64,000 nucleotides of DNA from Ruegeria_C sp040830705 (lineage in GTDB: Bacteria; Pseudomonadota; Alphaproteobacteria; Rhodobacterales; Rhodobacteraceae): the NCBI GenBank assembly GCA_040830705.1, contig JBFOME010000002.1, positions 186,001 to 250,000 on the forward strand, in the 5' to 3' direction. Shown here piece by piece: positions 17,107 through 25,887 of this stretch (its first letter is position 1; each line of letters begins with the position of its first letter). The notes beneath the pieces are model-generated. The model saw only the letters and a program-made list of their open reading frames with translations, did not search any database and was not told the DNA's origin. The position numbers and the translations under genes are program-made.

Positions 17107-17742
17107 ATGGTTAACTTTCACGAGGTACGGTTTCCTGCATCGCTGAGCTTTGGCTCGGTGGGCGGACCTGAGCGGCGCACGGATGTGGTCACGCTGGCCA
17201 ACGGGTTCGAAGAGCGGAATACGCCGTGGGCTCATTCGCGCAGACGCTACGATGCCGGTTTGGGGATGCGGTCGCTGGATGATGTCGAAACGTTGATCTC
17301 GTTTTTCGAGGCACGGCGCGGGCAGCTTTGCGGGTTCCGTTGGAAGGATTGGTCCGATTTCAAATCCTCGGCAGCCTCGGCCGAGGCTGCCTATGGCGAT
17401 CAGGTGATCGGCGTCGGGGATGGCGCGCTGCGTGTGTTCCGCCTGTCCAAGACCTATCGCTCTGGGACATTCAGCTATGAACGGCCTATCGCGAAACCAG
17501 TACGCGGCACTGTCCGCGTCGGGATCGAACAGGATGAGCAGCGCGAGGGCGTGGATTATGAGGTCGACGAAACCTCGGGTCTTGTGACGTTCGCGGTAGC
17601 GCCAGCAGCGGACACGCAGATCACCGCCGGGTTCGAGTTTGATGTGCCAGTGCGGTTCGACACAGATCGAAGCCAGACCAGCGTGGCCAGCTTTCAAGCC
17701 GGCGACGTGCCCAATGTTCCGGTGGTGGAGGTACGGGTGTGA
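17107..17742 (+). CDS. GTA distal tail protein, DUF2460 (gp12)
   Basis: A 211-residue DUF2460 protein that forms the distal tail ring linking the tube to the baseplate. Key stretches are FHEVRFPASLSFGSVGGPER, RRRYDAGLGMRSLDDVETLI and FFEARRGQLCGFRWKDWSDF. A GGGAGAGC ribosome site precedes ATG. Its TGA overlaps the ATG of gp13. Confidence 0.93.
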   Translation: MVNFHEVRFPASLSFGSVGGPERRTDVVTLANGFEERNTPWAHSRRRYDAGLGMRSLDDVETLISFFEARRGQLCGFRWKDWSDFKSSAASAEAAYGDQVIGVGDGALRVFRLSKTYRSGTFSYERPIAKPVRGTVRVGIEQDEQREGVDYEVDETSGLVTFAVAPAADTQITAGFEFDVPVRFDTDRSQTSVASFQAGDVPNVPVVEVRV

Positions 17743-18629
17743 TGGCGGTCTTGACGGAAGAGTTTCGCAACCATCTGGAAAGCGGATTGACCACGCTGTG
17801 CCGCTGCTGGGCGATCCTGCGAAAGGATGGCACGCGGCATGGATCCACCGATCATGACTGCGATCTGGAATTCGACGGGCTGCTATTTCGTGCCGATACC
17901 GGTCTGACGGCCTCGGCATTGCAGCAGGGTACGGGTTTATCGGTGGACAACTCCGAGGCGGTTGGGGCGCTCAGCGATGCGTCGACCCGGGCAAAGGATA
18001 TCGAGGCGGGACGTTATGACGGTGCCGAGGTGTTTGCCTGGCTCGTGAACTGGGCGGAACCCGAGATGCGGCTGATGCAGTTTCGTGGTGCGCTGGGCGA
18101 GTTGCGCCGGGCGGGTGGCGCATTTCAGGCCGAGTTGAGGGGATTGACCGATCGGTTGAACCGGCCGATCGGGCGGATCTATCAGAAGCCGTGCACGGCG
18201 GTGCTGGGAGATCGTCGATGCGGCTTCGATCTGAACAAGCCGGGCTATGCGACCGAGCTCGTGGTGGCCGAGACCGAGGAGGGCACGACCTTCCGATGGC
18301 TTGAACTGGAGGGGTTCTCTCCAGGCTGGTTCGAGCGGGGCAGGCTGGATGTGCTTGATGGTGCGGCCAAGGGGCTGTGGGGTGCGGTCAAAATCGACCG
18401 GATACACGACGGCTATCGCCAGATCGAGCTGTGGGAGCCGCTGCGGGCGGTGGTTGCGCCGGGGAACCGGGTGCGATTGGCGGCGGGGTGCGACAAGCGG
18501 ATGGAGACGTGCCGTTTAAAGTTCAACAACCTGCTCAATTTTCAGGGTTTTCCGGATCTGCCGAACGAAGATTGGCTGATGGCGGTGCCAAAGCGGTCGG
18601 GATCGAACAAAGGCGGGAGCCGGCGGTGA
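17742..18629 (+). CDS. GTA baseplate hub protein, DUF2163 (gp13)
   Basis: A 295-residue hub protein with the DUF2163 N-terminal domain and the C-terminal phage conserved domain. Four Cys (PCTAVLGDRRCGFDL and GCDKRMETC) match the pattern that coordinates an Fe-S cluster in the R. capsulatus GTA hub. The conserved FNNLLNFQGFPDLP end is present. ATG 17742 overlaps the gp12 stop; GTG 17739 one codon earlier is also possible. Its TGA overlaps the GTG start of gp14. Confidence 0.92.
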   Translation: MAVLTEEFRNHLESGLTTLCRCWAILRKDGTRHGSTDHDCDLEFDGLLFRADTGLTASALQQGTGLSVDNSEAVGALSDASTRAKDIEAGRYDGAEVFAWLVNWAEPEMRLMQFRGALGELRRAGGAFQAELRGLTDRLNRPIGRIYQKPCTAVLGDRRCGFDLNKPGYATELVVAETEEGTTFRWLELEGFSPGWFERGRLDVLDGAAKGLWGAVKIDRIHDGYRQIELWEPLRAVVAPGNRVRLAAGCDKRMETCRLKFNNLLNFQGFPDLPNEDWLMAVPKRSGSNKGGSRR

Positions 18630-19071
18630 GCGTGCGTGGTGAAGACATCGTGCGGGTCGCACGGGGTGGCTTGGCACGCCTTATCGGCATCAAGCGTCGG
18701 CGCATGGAGCGGGGTGCGACTGCCTTGGGCTGATCCGGGGTGTCTGGCGCGAATGCTATAGCGCCGAACCCGAGGTTGCGCCGGCCTATAGCATGGATTG
18801 GTCCGAGCCGCAGGGTGAGGAACGGATGTGGGCGGCGGCGCGCCGTCATCTGATACCCCGTGAGGTGGGGCCATGGCGGCCTGGTGATGTGCTGCTGTTC
18901 CGGATGCGCTCCGGTTCGGTAGCGAAACATGTGGGCATCCTGTCCGAGGTGGGATCCGTCCCGCGGTTCATCCACTCCTATTCGGGGCACGGGGTGGTGG
19001 AAAGCGCGCTGAGCGCGCCTTGGCGGCGCAAGGTTGTTGCCCGGTTTGAATTTCCTGTGGAGGTGAAGTGA
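18626..19071 (+). pseudogene. GTA cell-wall peptidase gp14 (NlpC/P60) broken by a one-base frameshift
   Basis: GTG 18626 overlaps the gp13 stop and encodes the expected start (SVRGEDIVRVAR). The frame then fails at a run of four G (18663-18666): reading on gives GGLARLIGIKRR and a stop near 18733. One base out, from TGG 18667, the frame reads WLGTPYRHQ, AGCDCLGLIRGVWREC with the catalytic Cys, and AKHVGILSEVG with the catalytic His, open to TGA 19069-19071. Adding one G to the run (CGG GGG TGG) would restore a 149-residue peptidase. The enzyme normally opens peptidoglycan during GTA entry. It is either a real frameshift or a homopolymer sequencing error; no slippery heptamer typical of programmed shifts is evident. 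Confidence 0.85.
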
Positions 19072-22000
19072 TGGCGACGATCGTCCTTTCTGCGGCCGGT
19101 GCGGCCATTGGCGGGTCCATCGGTGGTACCTTTGCGGGCCTGTCCTCGGTTGCGATTGGCCGTGCGGTTGGCGCGACGGTGGGCAGGCTCATCGACAACC
19201 GTTTGCTGGGACAGGGGGCCGAACCGGTGGAAACCGGCAAGGTGGATCGGTTCCGCCTGACTCAATCGGGTGAGGGTGCGGCGATTTCACGTGTGCATGG
19301 TCGTATGCGGATCGCCGGGCAGATGATCTGGGCCTCGCAGTTTCGCGAGCATGTCAGTCGCAATGGTGGTGGCGGCGGTAAAGGTGCGCCCAAACCACCG
19401 GAACCCAAGGTGACCGAATACAGCTATACGGTTTCTCTGGCTTTGGCGCTCTGCGAGGGAGAGATCGCGTCGGTCGGCCGTGTCTGGGCCGATGGCGAAG
19501 AGATCGCTCAGGACCGGTTGAACATGCGGGTCTATACCGGGAGCGCAGATCAGTTACCCGATCCGACCATGGAAGCGGTCGAAGGCACCGGAGAGGTGCC
19601 CGCCTATCGGGGCGCGGCCTATGTCGTGATGGAGAACCTGCCGCTGGGCCAGTTCGGCAACCGTGTGCCACAGTTCTCGTTCGAAGTCGTCCGCCCGGCG
19701 CAGGCAGAGGCGGAGGACTTTCGCGATGATCTGTCTCAAGCAGTGCGTGCTGTCGCAATCGTGCCTGGGACTGGCGAGTATTCTCTGGCCACCCACCAGG
19801 TCAACTACAGCAAGGGGTGGGGGCAGCATTGGGCGGCAAATGTCCATGCGCCGACGGGAGGGACCGACTTCGTGGAGTCGATGAAAGCCCTGCAGGAGGA
19901 GGTTCCGGGATGCGGCGCGGCCTCGCTGGTGGTGTCTTGGTTCGGTGGCGATCTGCGCTGTGGCGAATGCCGGGTCGAACCCAAGGTCGAGCGGCGCGAG
20001 ATCGAGGGGGCAAACATGCCCTGGCGCGTGTCGGGTGTGGACAGGTCCGGGGTGGCCGAGGTACCGCGCAAAGAGGGTAAGCCGATCTATGGCGGCACCC
20101 CGGCGGACGACGCGGTTGTTCAGGCCATTCGGCATCTGCAGGCGCAAGGCAAGCGGGTGATGTTCTATCCGTTTATCTTGATGGATCAGGATGAAGAGAA
20201 TGTGCTTGCTGATCCTTGGACTGAGGCCGAGGACCAGCCTGTCCTGCCATGGCGCGGGCGGATCACGCTGAGCGTCGCGCCGGGCCGTGCGGGCAGCCCA
20301 GACCAATCATCGTCGGCAGATGACGAGGTTGCTGCGTTCTTCGGGACGGCGCAGTCGTCGCATTTCCAGATAGGTTCCGGGCACGTATCCTATAGTGGGC
20401 CGCAGGAATGGAGCTTTCGCCGGTTCATCCTGCATTACGCGGCGCTGTGCGCAGCGGCGGGTGGGGTTGAGGCGTTCTGCATCGGATCGGAAATGCGAGG
20501 GCTGACGCAGATCCGGGGAGCGAACGGCTTTCCGGCGGTTGATGCTTTGCGTCGGCTGGCCGCTGATGTGCGCGAGATCCTAGGGCCTGAGACCAGGATC
20601 AGCTATGCGGCGGATTGGTCTGAATATTTCGGATATCAGCCGGCTGACGACACGGGTGACCGCTATTTTCACCTCGACCCGCTTTGGGCCGATGGAAACA
20701 TCGATTTCATCGGGATCGACAACTATATGCCGATGTCTGATTGGCGTGAAGAGGATGATCATCTGGATGCGCAGGCGGGCGTAAGCTCGATCTATGACCT
20801 CGACTATCTGAGGTCGAATATCGAAGGGGGCGAGGGGTTCGACTGGTACTATGCCTCTGACGAGGCGCGCGCGGCGCAGGTCCGCACGTCGATCACCGAT
20901 GGCGATCACGACGAGCCATGGGTCTGGCGCTACAAGGACCTGCGCAACTGGTGGTCGCAACGCCATTTCGAACGGATCGGAGGGGTTCGGCAGACAGCGC
21001 CGACCGCTTGGTTGCCAGGGTCGAAGCCGTTCTGGTTCACCGAATTGGGATGTGCGGCCATCGACAAGGGGCCGAACCAGCCCAACAAGTTCCTTGATCC
21101 GAAATCCTCGGAATCCAGATTGCCGCATCACTCCAATGGGTTGCGTGATGACTTTGTTTAAATGCAGTATCTGAAGGCAGTTCTGGGTTACTGGGCGCAG
21201 CCCGCAAACAATCCGGTTGCAACCGAATATGACGGGCGCATGATCGACATGGCAAATGCCTATGTCTGGGCCTGGGATGCGCGACCCTTCCCGGTCTTTC
21301 CCAATAACCGCGAGCAATGGAGCGATGGCGGCAACTATGCGCGCGGCCACTGGCTGAACGGGCGGGTGAGCAACCGGTCGCTGGCCTCGGTCGTGACCGA
21401 GATCTGCCGCGAGTCACAGCTTGATGATCTGGATGTGTCGCAGTTGTGGGGTATCGTACGCGGCTACGTTCTGGATCAGGTCGAGGACGCGCGGGCTGCA
21501 TTGCAACCGCTGATGCTGCGCTACGGCTTCGACGCAATTGAACGGGACGGCAAGCTGGTCTTTCGTCTTCGCGATGGGCGCGGGGCCATTGAGGTTTTGC
21601 CCGAACAGTTCGCCGAGAGCGGTGACCTAGAGGGCGATGTCGAGCTGCGCCGTGAGGCGGATGTGGACATGACCGGGCGCGTGCGGTTGCGTTTCGTGCA
21701 ATCTGGTGGCGATTTCGATGTTGTGTCCGAAGAGGCGATCTTGCCAGATGATGCGACCCACGCGGTTGCAACAAGCGAGATCCCTCTCGCCATGACCCGC
21801 GCTGAGGGGCGGCAAACGGTTGAACGTTGGCTGGCAGAGGCACGGGTATCGCGTGACACGGCCCGATTTGCGCTGCCACCATCGAAACTGGCGCTGGGCG
21901 CGGGTGACGTTGTGCAACTGCCTGCGACGGACGTCGGCACAGCGCGGTACCGCGTGGATCGGGTTGAGCAGACCGATCTGCAACTGATCGAGGCGGTGCG

Positions 22001-23006
22001 GATTGAGCCAGGCATCTATGAGACCACCGACATGGCCGAGGATGTGCCTGCGCTGCGCGCCTTTGCGCCTCCTTTGCCTGTGACGCCGGTGTTTCTGGAC
22101 CTACCGCTCATGACTGGGGACGAGGTCCCTCATGCGCCCTATGTGGCGGTTGCGGCGGACCCTTGGCCGGGTTCGGTCGCGGTTTATCGATCCTCCAGTG
22201 ACGAGGATTACGAGCTGGGCGAGATCATCGCCGCGCAGTCGGTGATCGGGCGGACAGAGACGCCGTTGTTGCGGGCGCGGCCCGGGCTGTGGGATCGCGG
22301 GGGTGATCTGCAGGTGCGGCTGATTTCGGGCGAGTTGGAATCGCGGGGCGCCGAGGCGTTGCTTAACGGCGCCAATCTTGCCGCCATCGGGGACGGGTCA
22401 AGCGGGAGATGGGAGTTGCTGCAATTTGCCGAGGCAGAGCTGATCGCGCCAGAGACCTATTTGCTGCGCAACCGGTTGCGGGGACAACTGGGTAGCGATG
22501 CGCTGATGCCCGAGGTCTGGCCCGAGGGATCGGTTTTTGTGCTGCTCGACCGCACGGTGACGCAATTGGGATTGTCGAGTTCCGAACGTCGGATCGCGCG
22601 GCACTTCAGGATCGGCCTGGCGGAGCGCGGCTATGATGATCCGGCCTATCGGCACCGGGTCGAGTCCTTTGACGGCAACGGGTTGCGGCCTTATGCGCCG
22701 GCGCACCTTCGGGCCGATCCTGACGGGCAGGGGCAACGAATTCGTTGGATTCGCCGTACCCGGATCGATGGGGACAGCTGGGATGTGCCAGAGGTGCCGC
22801 TGGGCGAGGAAAGCGAGTCTTATCTGCTGCGGGTCCTTCGGGATGGATCGATCCTGCGGGAGGTGACGCTCGGCCTGCCTGAATGGACCTATACGGTTGG
22901 GATGCAGGCGCAGGATGACGCACAGAGCGGGGTGCGGATCGAAGTCGCGCAGGTATCGGCGCGTTTCGGGCCGGGACCGTTTGCGGGCTTGGATTGGGGG
23001 GCGTGA
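19071..23006 (+). pseudogene. GTA megatron / host-specificity protein gp15 split by an in-frame TAA
   Basis: One continuous frame of 1,312 codons interrupted by TAA at 21159-21161. The N-terminal part (about 696 residues) has the Gly-rich start (AAGAAIGGSIGGTFAGL), the tail-tip region and most of the GTA TIM-barrel domain (DNYMPMSDWREEDDHLD, FWFTELGCAAIDKGPNQPNK). The C-terminal part (614 residues) starts with ATG immediately after the stop and finishes the barrel (WAWDARPFPVFP) and the distal domains. CAA to TAA is the simplest origin of the stop. ATG 19071 has GGAGG 7 bases upstream. Reinitiation at TAAATG could give two chains, but the cut lies inside the TIM domain, so loss of function is more likely. 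Confidence 0.85.
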
Positions 23007-23010
23007 GCGG

Positions 23011-23346
23011 GTGTTGCCGGTGCTGCATGGTGACGTCAGCAGCGCCGCGCGCGCGTTGTTGATGGTTGAACCCGGCGCACGCAAAGATCTGAGCGCGCTG
23101 CTGGTGTCAGAAGCGCAGGAAGCGGCCGCCCATGTGAAGGGGACCGGTCGGCTGCATCCGCGATATGGCAACGGATCGCTGATGTCGGCTGCGCACCAGC
23201 GCCCGCTGGCGAATGAGCCGGGCTTTGACAACCCGGACTATTGTGCCTGCGTGATCGACGTCTTGCGCGCGGTGATGCGCCATCATCGGTCGAAAGGAAG
23301 AGGCATGAAAGACTATCGCCTTTTCAGAGCCTTGGCAGAAAGTTGA
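23011..23346 (+). CDS. Small GTA-flanking protein between gp15 and cysE
   Basis: A 111-residue protein (LPVLHGDVSSAARALLMVEP, GTGRLHPRYGNGSLMSAA, DNPDYCACVIDVLRAVM) starting at GTG 23011, four bases after gp15. A similar small gene sits between the GTA cluster and cysE in many Rhodobacterales; I recall it as a DUF7742-type family but cannot confirm this. No catalytic motif is visible. Its role in GTA production is unknown. The end is only 70 bases before cysE. Confidence 0.7.
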   Translation: MLPVLHGDVSSAARALLMVEPGARKDLSALLVSEAQEAAAHVKGTGRLHPRYGNGSLMSAAHQRPLANEPGFDNPDYCACVIDVLRAVMRHHRSKGRGMKDYRLFRALAES

Positions 23347-23416
23347 CCTAGAACCGCTTTCGGCGCGCCGCGATTTGCGCTACATATAAAAGCTGCGCAA
23401 ACATGGAGGCAGATTG

Positions 23417-24226
23417 ATGGCCGAAACGCGTGCACATATTTCTTCCGTTGATCCGGTCTGGGATCGCATTACCAAAGAAGCCGAAGAGGCGGTTCGCGAA
23501 GAGCCGCTGATGGGTGGCTTGGTGCATGCCTGTATCCTGCATCACCGGTCTCTGGAAAAGGCGCTGTCTTATCGGATCGCGGCAAAGCTCGCCTCGAACG
23601 AGATGTCGATGGTGATCCTGCGCGAGATCGCAGACGACGCTTATGCCAAGGCGCCAGAGCTTATTGAAGCGGCGCGTGCCGATCTTGTTGCGGTTTTCGA
23701 GCGCGACCCGGCCTGCCATCGCCTTTTGCAGCCCGTGCTATATTTCAAGGGCTATCAGGCAATGCAGGGCTATCGCATCGCGCATTGGCTCTGGCATCAG
23801 GGCAAGCATGATCTGGCATATTTCTTCCAGATGCGGATTTCCGAGATCTTCGGGATCGACATTCATCCTGCCGCGCGGATCGGCAAGGGGATCATGATCG
23901 ATCATGCCCATTCGATCGTGATTGGGGAAACGGCGGTTGTTGGCGACAATGTCTCGATGCTGCATTCGGTGACGCTGGGCGGGACCGGTAAGGAAGAAGA
24001 GGATCGTCACCCCAAGATTGCGGACGGTGTGCTGATCGGTGCGGGTGCGAAAGTGCTGGGTAATATCACCGTGGGTCGCTGCAGCCGGATTGCCGCAGGA
24101 TCGGTGGTTCTGTCCGAAGTGCCGCCCTGCAAGACGGTTGCGGGCATTCCGGCGAAGATCGTGGGTGAGGCGGGCTGCGACCAGCCTGCTGTCAGCATGA
24201 ACCAGATGTTTCGATCGGGGTTGTAA
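23417..24226 (+). CDS. cysE: Serine O-acetyltransferase CysE
   Basis: Makes O-acetylserine from serine and acetyl-CoA, the first step of cysteine synthesis. The 269-residue protein has the helical N-terminal SATase domain (VWDRITKEAEEAVREEPLMG) and the left-handed beta-helix with hexapeptide repeats: HPAARIGKGIMIDHAHSIVI, HSVTLGGTGKEEEDRHPKI and GAKVLGNITVG. ATG 23417 is chosen because GGAGG lies 7 bases before it; a TTG three bases earlier is less likely. cysE marks the downstream border of the GTA cluster in R. capsulatus too. Confidence 0.95.
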   Translation: MAETRAHISSVDPVWDRITKEAEEAVREEPLMGGLVHACILHHRSLEKALSYRIAAKLASNEMSMVILREIADDAYAKAPELIEAARADLVAVFERDPACHRLLQPVLYFKGYQAMQGYRIAHWLWHQGKHDLAYFFQMRISEIFGIDIHPAARIGKGIMIDHAHSIVIGETAVVGDNVSMLHSVTLGGTGKEEEDRHPKIADGVLIGAGAKVLGNITVGRCSRIAAGSVVLSEVPPCKTVAGIPAKIVGEAGCDQPAVSMNQMFRSGL

Positions 24227-24261
24227 CGGCGATCCATCGCTGATGTGAGTTTTGAAAACGA

Positions 24262-24293
24262 AAACGCCGCCGGGATTCGGCGGCGTTTTTTGT
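24262..24293. terminator. Bidirectional terminator between cysE and pdhC
   Basis: An 11-bp stem, AAACGCCGCCG (24262-24272) with CGGCGGCGTTT (24278-24288), with T residues on the plus side and a T-rich run on the minus side. It serves the convergent cysE and pdh operon ends. Confidence 0.9.
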
Positions 24294-24308
24294 GTTTAGT
24301 GACGCCTC

Positions 24309-25616
24309 TTAGGCCAGCATCAACATCGGGTTTTCCAAATTATCGACGATGGCTTGCAGCAATTGTGCGCCGAGCGCGCCGTCGATGACCCGGTGATCGA
24401 CCGACATGGTCACCGACATCACGGTGGCAACTGTTAACTCGCCATCATCACCCACCACAGGCTTCTTGACGCCGGTGCCTACCGCCAAAATACCGGCATG
24501 GGGGGGGTTCACGATGGCGTCGAAATTGTCGATGCCGAACATGCCCAGGTTCGAGATCGCAAAGCTGCCGCCCTGATATTCATGCGGCGCAAGCTTGCGG
24601 TCGCGGGCGCGGGCGGCGAGGTCTTTCATCTCTGCCGAGAGCGCCGAAAGCGATTTCATGTCGGCGTCTTTCAGGACCGGCGTGAACAGGCCGCCTTCGA
24701 TGGCGACCGCAACGGCGACGTCGGAGGGTTTGAGCTGGAACACGCGGTCTCCGGCCCAGACGGCGTTGCATTCGGGCACCTGTTGCAGCGCGTTGGCCAT
24801 CGCCTTGATGATGAAATCATTGACGCTGAGCTTGGTGCCGCGCGATTCCAGCTGCTTGTTGAGCTGGCTGCGGAATTTGAGCAATGCGTCGAGCTTGATA
24901 TCGCGGCGCAGGTAGAAATGGGGGATCGACTGTTTTGCTTCGGTCAGACGCGCGGCGATGGTCTTGCGCATGCCGTCCAGCGCGACCTCTTCGTATTCGC
25001 GGCCCTCATACATGCGGGCGACCATGTCAGCCGAGGGACCGCTGGCCGGGGCTGCGGCAGGGGCGGCAGTAGGTGCAGCGGCCGCGGGCGCGGGTTTGGC
25101 AGCGGTCGGGCTGGCACCTTCCACATCCGCTTTCACGATGCGGCCATGCGGGCCGGAGCCCTTGATCTGGCTGAGGTCGAGGCCTTTCTGGGCGGCGATG
25201 CGGCGGGCCAGAGGCGAGGCGAAGATGCGGGTTCCATCTGCGGATTTGGCTGCGGCGGGGGCAGGGGCGGGTGCCGCGGAGCCCCCTGCGGGGGCCGCCT
25301 TGTTGCCGGCGTCGGCAGCGGGGGCTGCCTCCGGCGCCTTGGCTGGACTGGTCGCGATATCATCGGCGCTTTCGCCCTCTTCCAGCAACACGGCGATAGG
25401 GGTGTTGACCTGCACGCCTTCGGTGCCTTCGGCAACGAGAATCTTGCCGACGATGCCTTCGTCGACAGCCTCGAATTCCATCGTGGCCTTGTCGGTTTCG
25501 ATCTCGGCCAGCAGGTCGCCGGACGACACGGTGTCGCCCTCCTTGACCAGCCACTTTGCCAGCGTGCCTTCCTCCATGGTCGGAGACAGGGCGGGCATCA
25601 GGATTTCGGTGGGCAT
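24309..25616 (-). CDS. pdhC: Pyruvate dehydrogenase E2, dihydrolipoamide acetyltransferase
   Basis: Core of the pyruvate dehydrogenase complex, transferring acetyl from lipoate to CoA. It has 435 residues: one N-terminal lipoyl domain with the lipoylated Lys in IETDKATMEFEA, an Ala/Pro linker, the E1/E3-binding domain (ASPLARRIAAQKGLDLSQIK, GSGPHGRIV) and the catalytic domain ending in SVDHRVIDGALGAQLLQAIV with the active-site His. ATG 25616 is used; a TTG five codons earlier overlaps the preceding gene. The lipoyl-coding DNA is nearly the same as that of pdhB. It is the last gene of the pdh operon. Confidence 0.96.
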   Translation of the reverse strand: MPTEILMPALSPTMEEGTLAKWLVKEGDTVSSGDLLAEIETDKATMEFEAVDEGIVGKILVAEGTEGVQVNTPIAVLLEEGESADDIATSPAKAPEAAPAADAGNKAAPAGGSAAPAPAPAAAKSADGTRIFASPLARRIAAQKGLDLSQIKGSGPHGRIVKADVEGASPTAAKPAPAAAAPTAAPAAAPASGPSADMVARMYEGREYEEVALDGMRKTIAARLTEAKQSIPHFYLRRDIKLDALLKFRSQLNKQLESRGTKLSVNDFIIKAMANALQQVPECNAVWAGDRVFQLKPSDVAVAVAIEGGLFTPVLKDADMKSLSALSAEMKDLAARARDRKLAPHEYQGGSFAISNLGMFGIDNFDAIVNPPHAGILAVGTGVKKPVVGDDGELTVATVMSVTMSVDHRVIDGALGAQLLQAIVDNLENPMLMLA

Positions 25617-25617
25617 C

Positions 25618-25878
25618 TCAGCGATCCTCAATCAATGTAATTTGGTCGAAAGGCGCCTTGGGGCGCCCGGTGCCGCGGGCGAGGGTCTCGATCGCGGCTG
25701 TGATCTTTGTCTTGTTCTCGGCTATCCAGACGTAAGCGGTCTGGTGGGTGGGGCGGGATCCGATCAGGCGGAGATCCGCAGCCAGCCGTTCGGGAACCAA
25801 ACCGGTCACCTCTCGGTCATCGACCGTGAGGCTTACCCGGTAGCATTCCGTCGCTGGATCGCGGCCCCTGATCTCCAT
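25618..25878 (-). CDS. Small conserved-looking protein between pdhB and pdhC
   Basis: An 86-residue protein (EIRGRDPATECYRVSLTVDD, ADLRLIGSRPTHQTAYVWIA) with no family I recognise. It starts 9 bases after pdhB and its stop is one base from the pdhC ATG, so it is surely co-translated with the E1/E2 genes. The central AYVWIAENKTKITAAIETLA segment is predicted helical. There is no signal peptide or membrane segment. It may be an accessory of the complex, which is inference from position only. Confidence 0.7.
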   Translation of the reverse strand: MEIRGRDPATECYRVSLTVDDREVTGLVPERLAADLRLIGSRPTHQTAYVWIAENKTKITAAIETLARGTGRPKAPFDQITLIEDR

Positions 25879-25887
25879 CCCGGTCCC

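Noticed and set aside
16504..17919. 471-codon minus-strand ORF across GTA gp11-gp13
   Set aside because: Crosses several well-supported overlapping GTA genes and shows no motifs.
12079..21161. Stop-codon recoding (suppressor tRNA or selenocysteine-like) as a joint explanation for the GTA stops
   Set aside because: The two stops differ (TAG and TAA), the third lesion is a frameshift, no recoding signal is visible, and other genes use these stops normally, so mutation or sequence error is simpler.
24498..25640. 380-codon plus-strand ORF opposite pdhC
   Set aside because: Shadow of the E2 gene; Gly-rich translation with no motifs.
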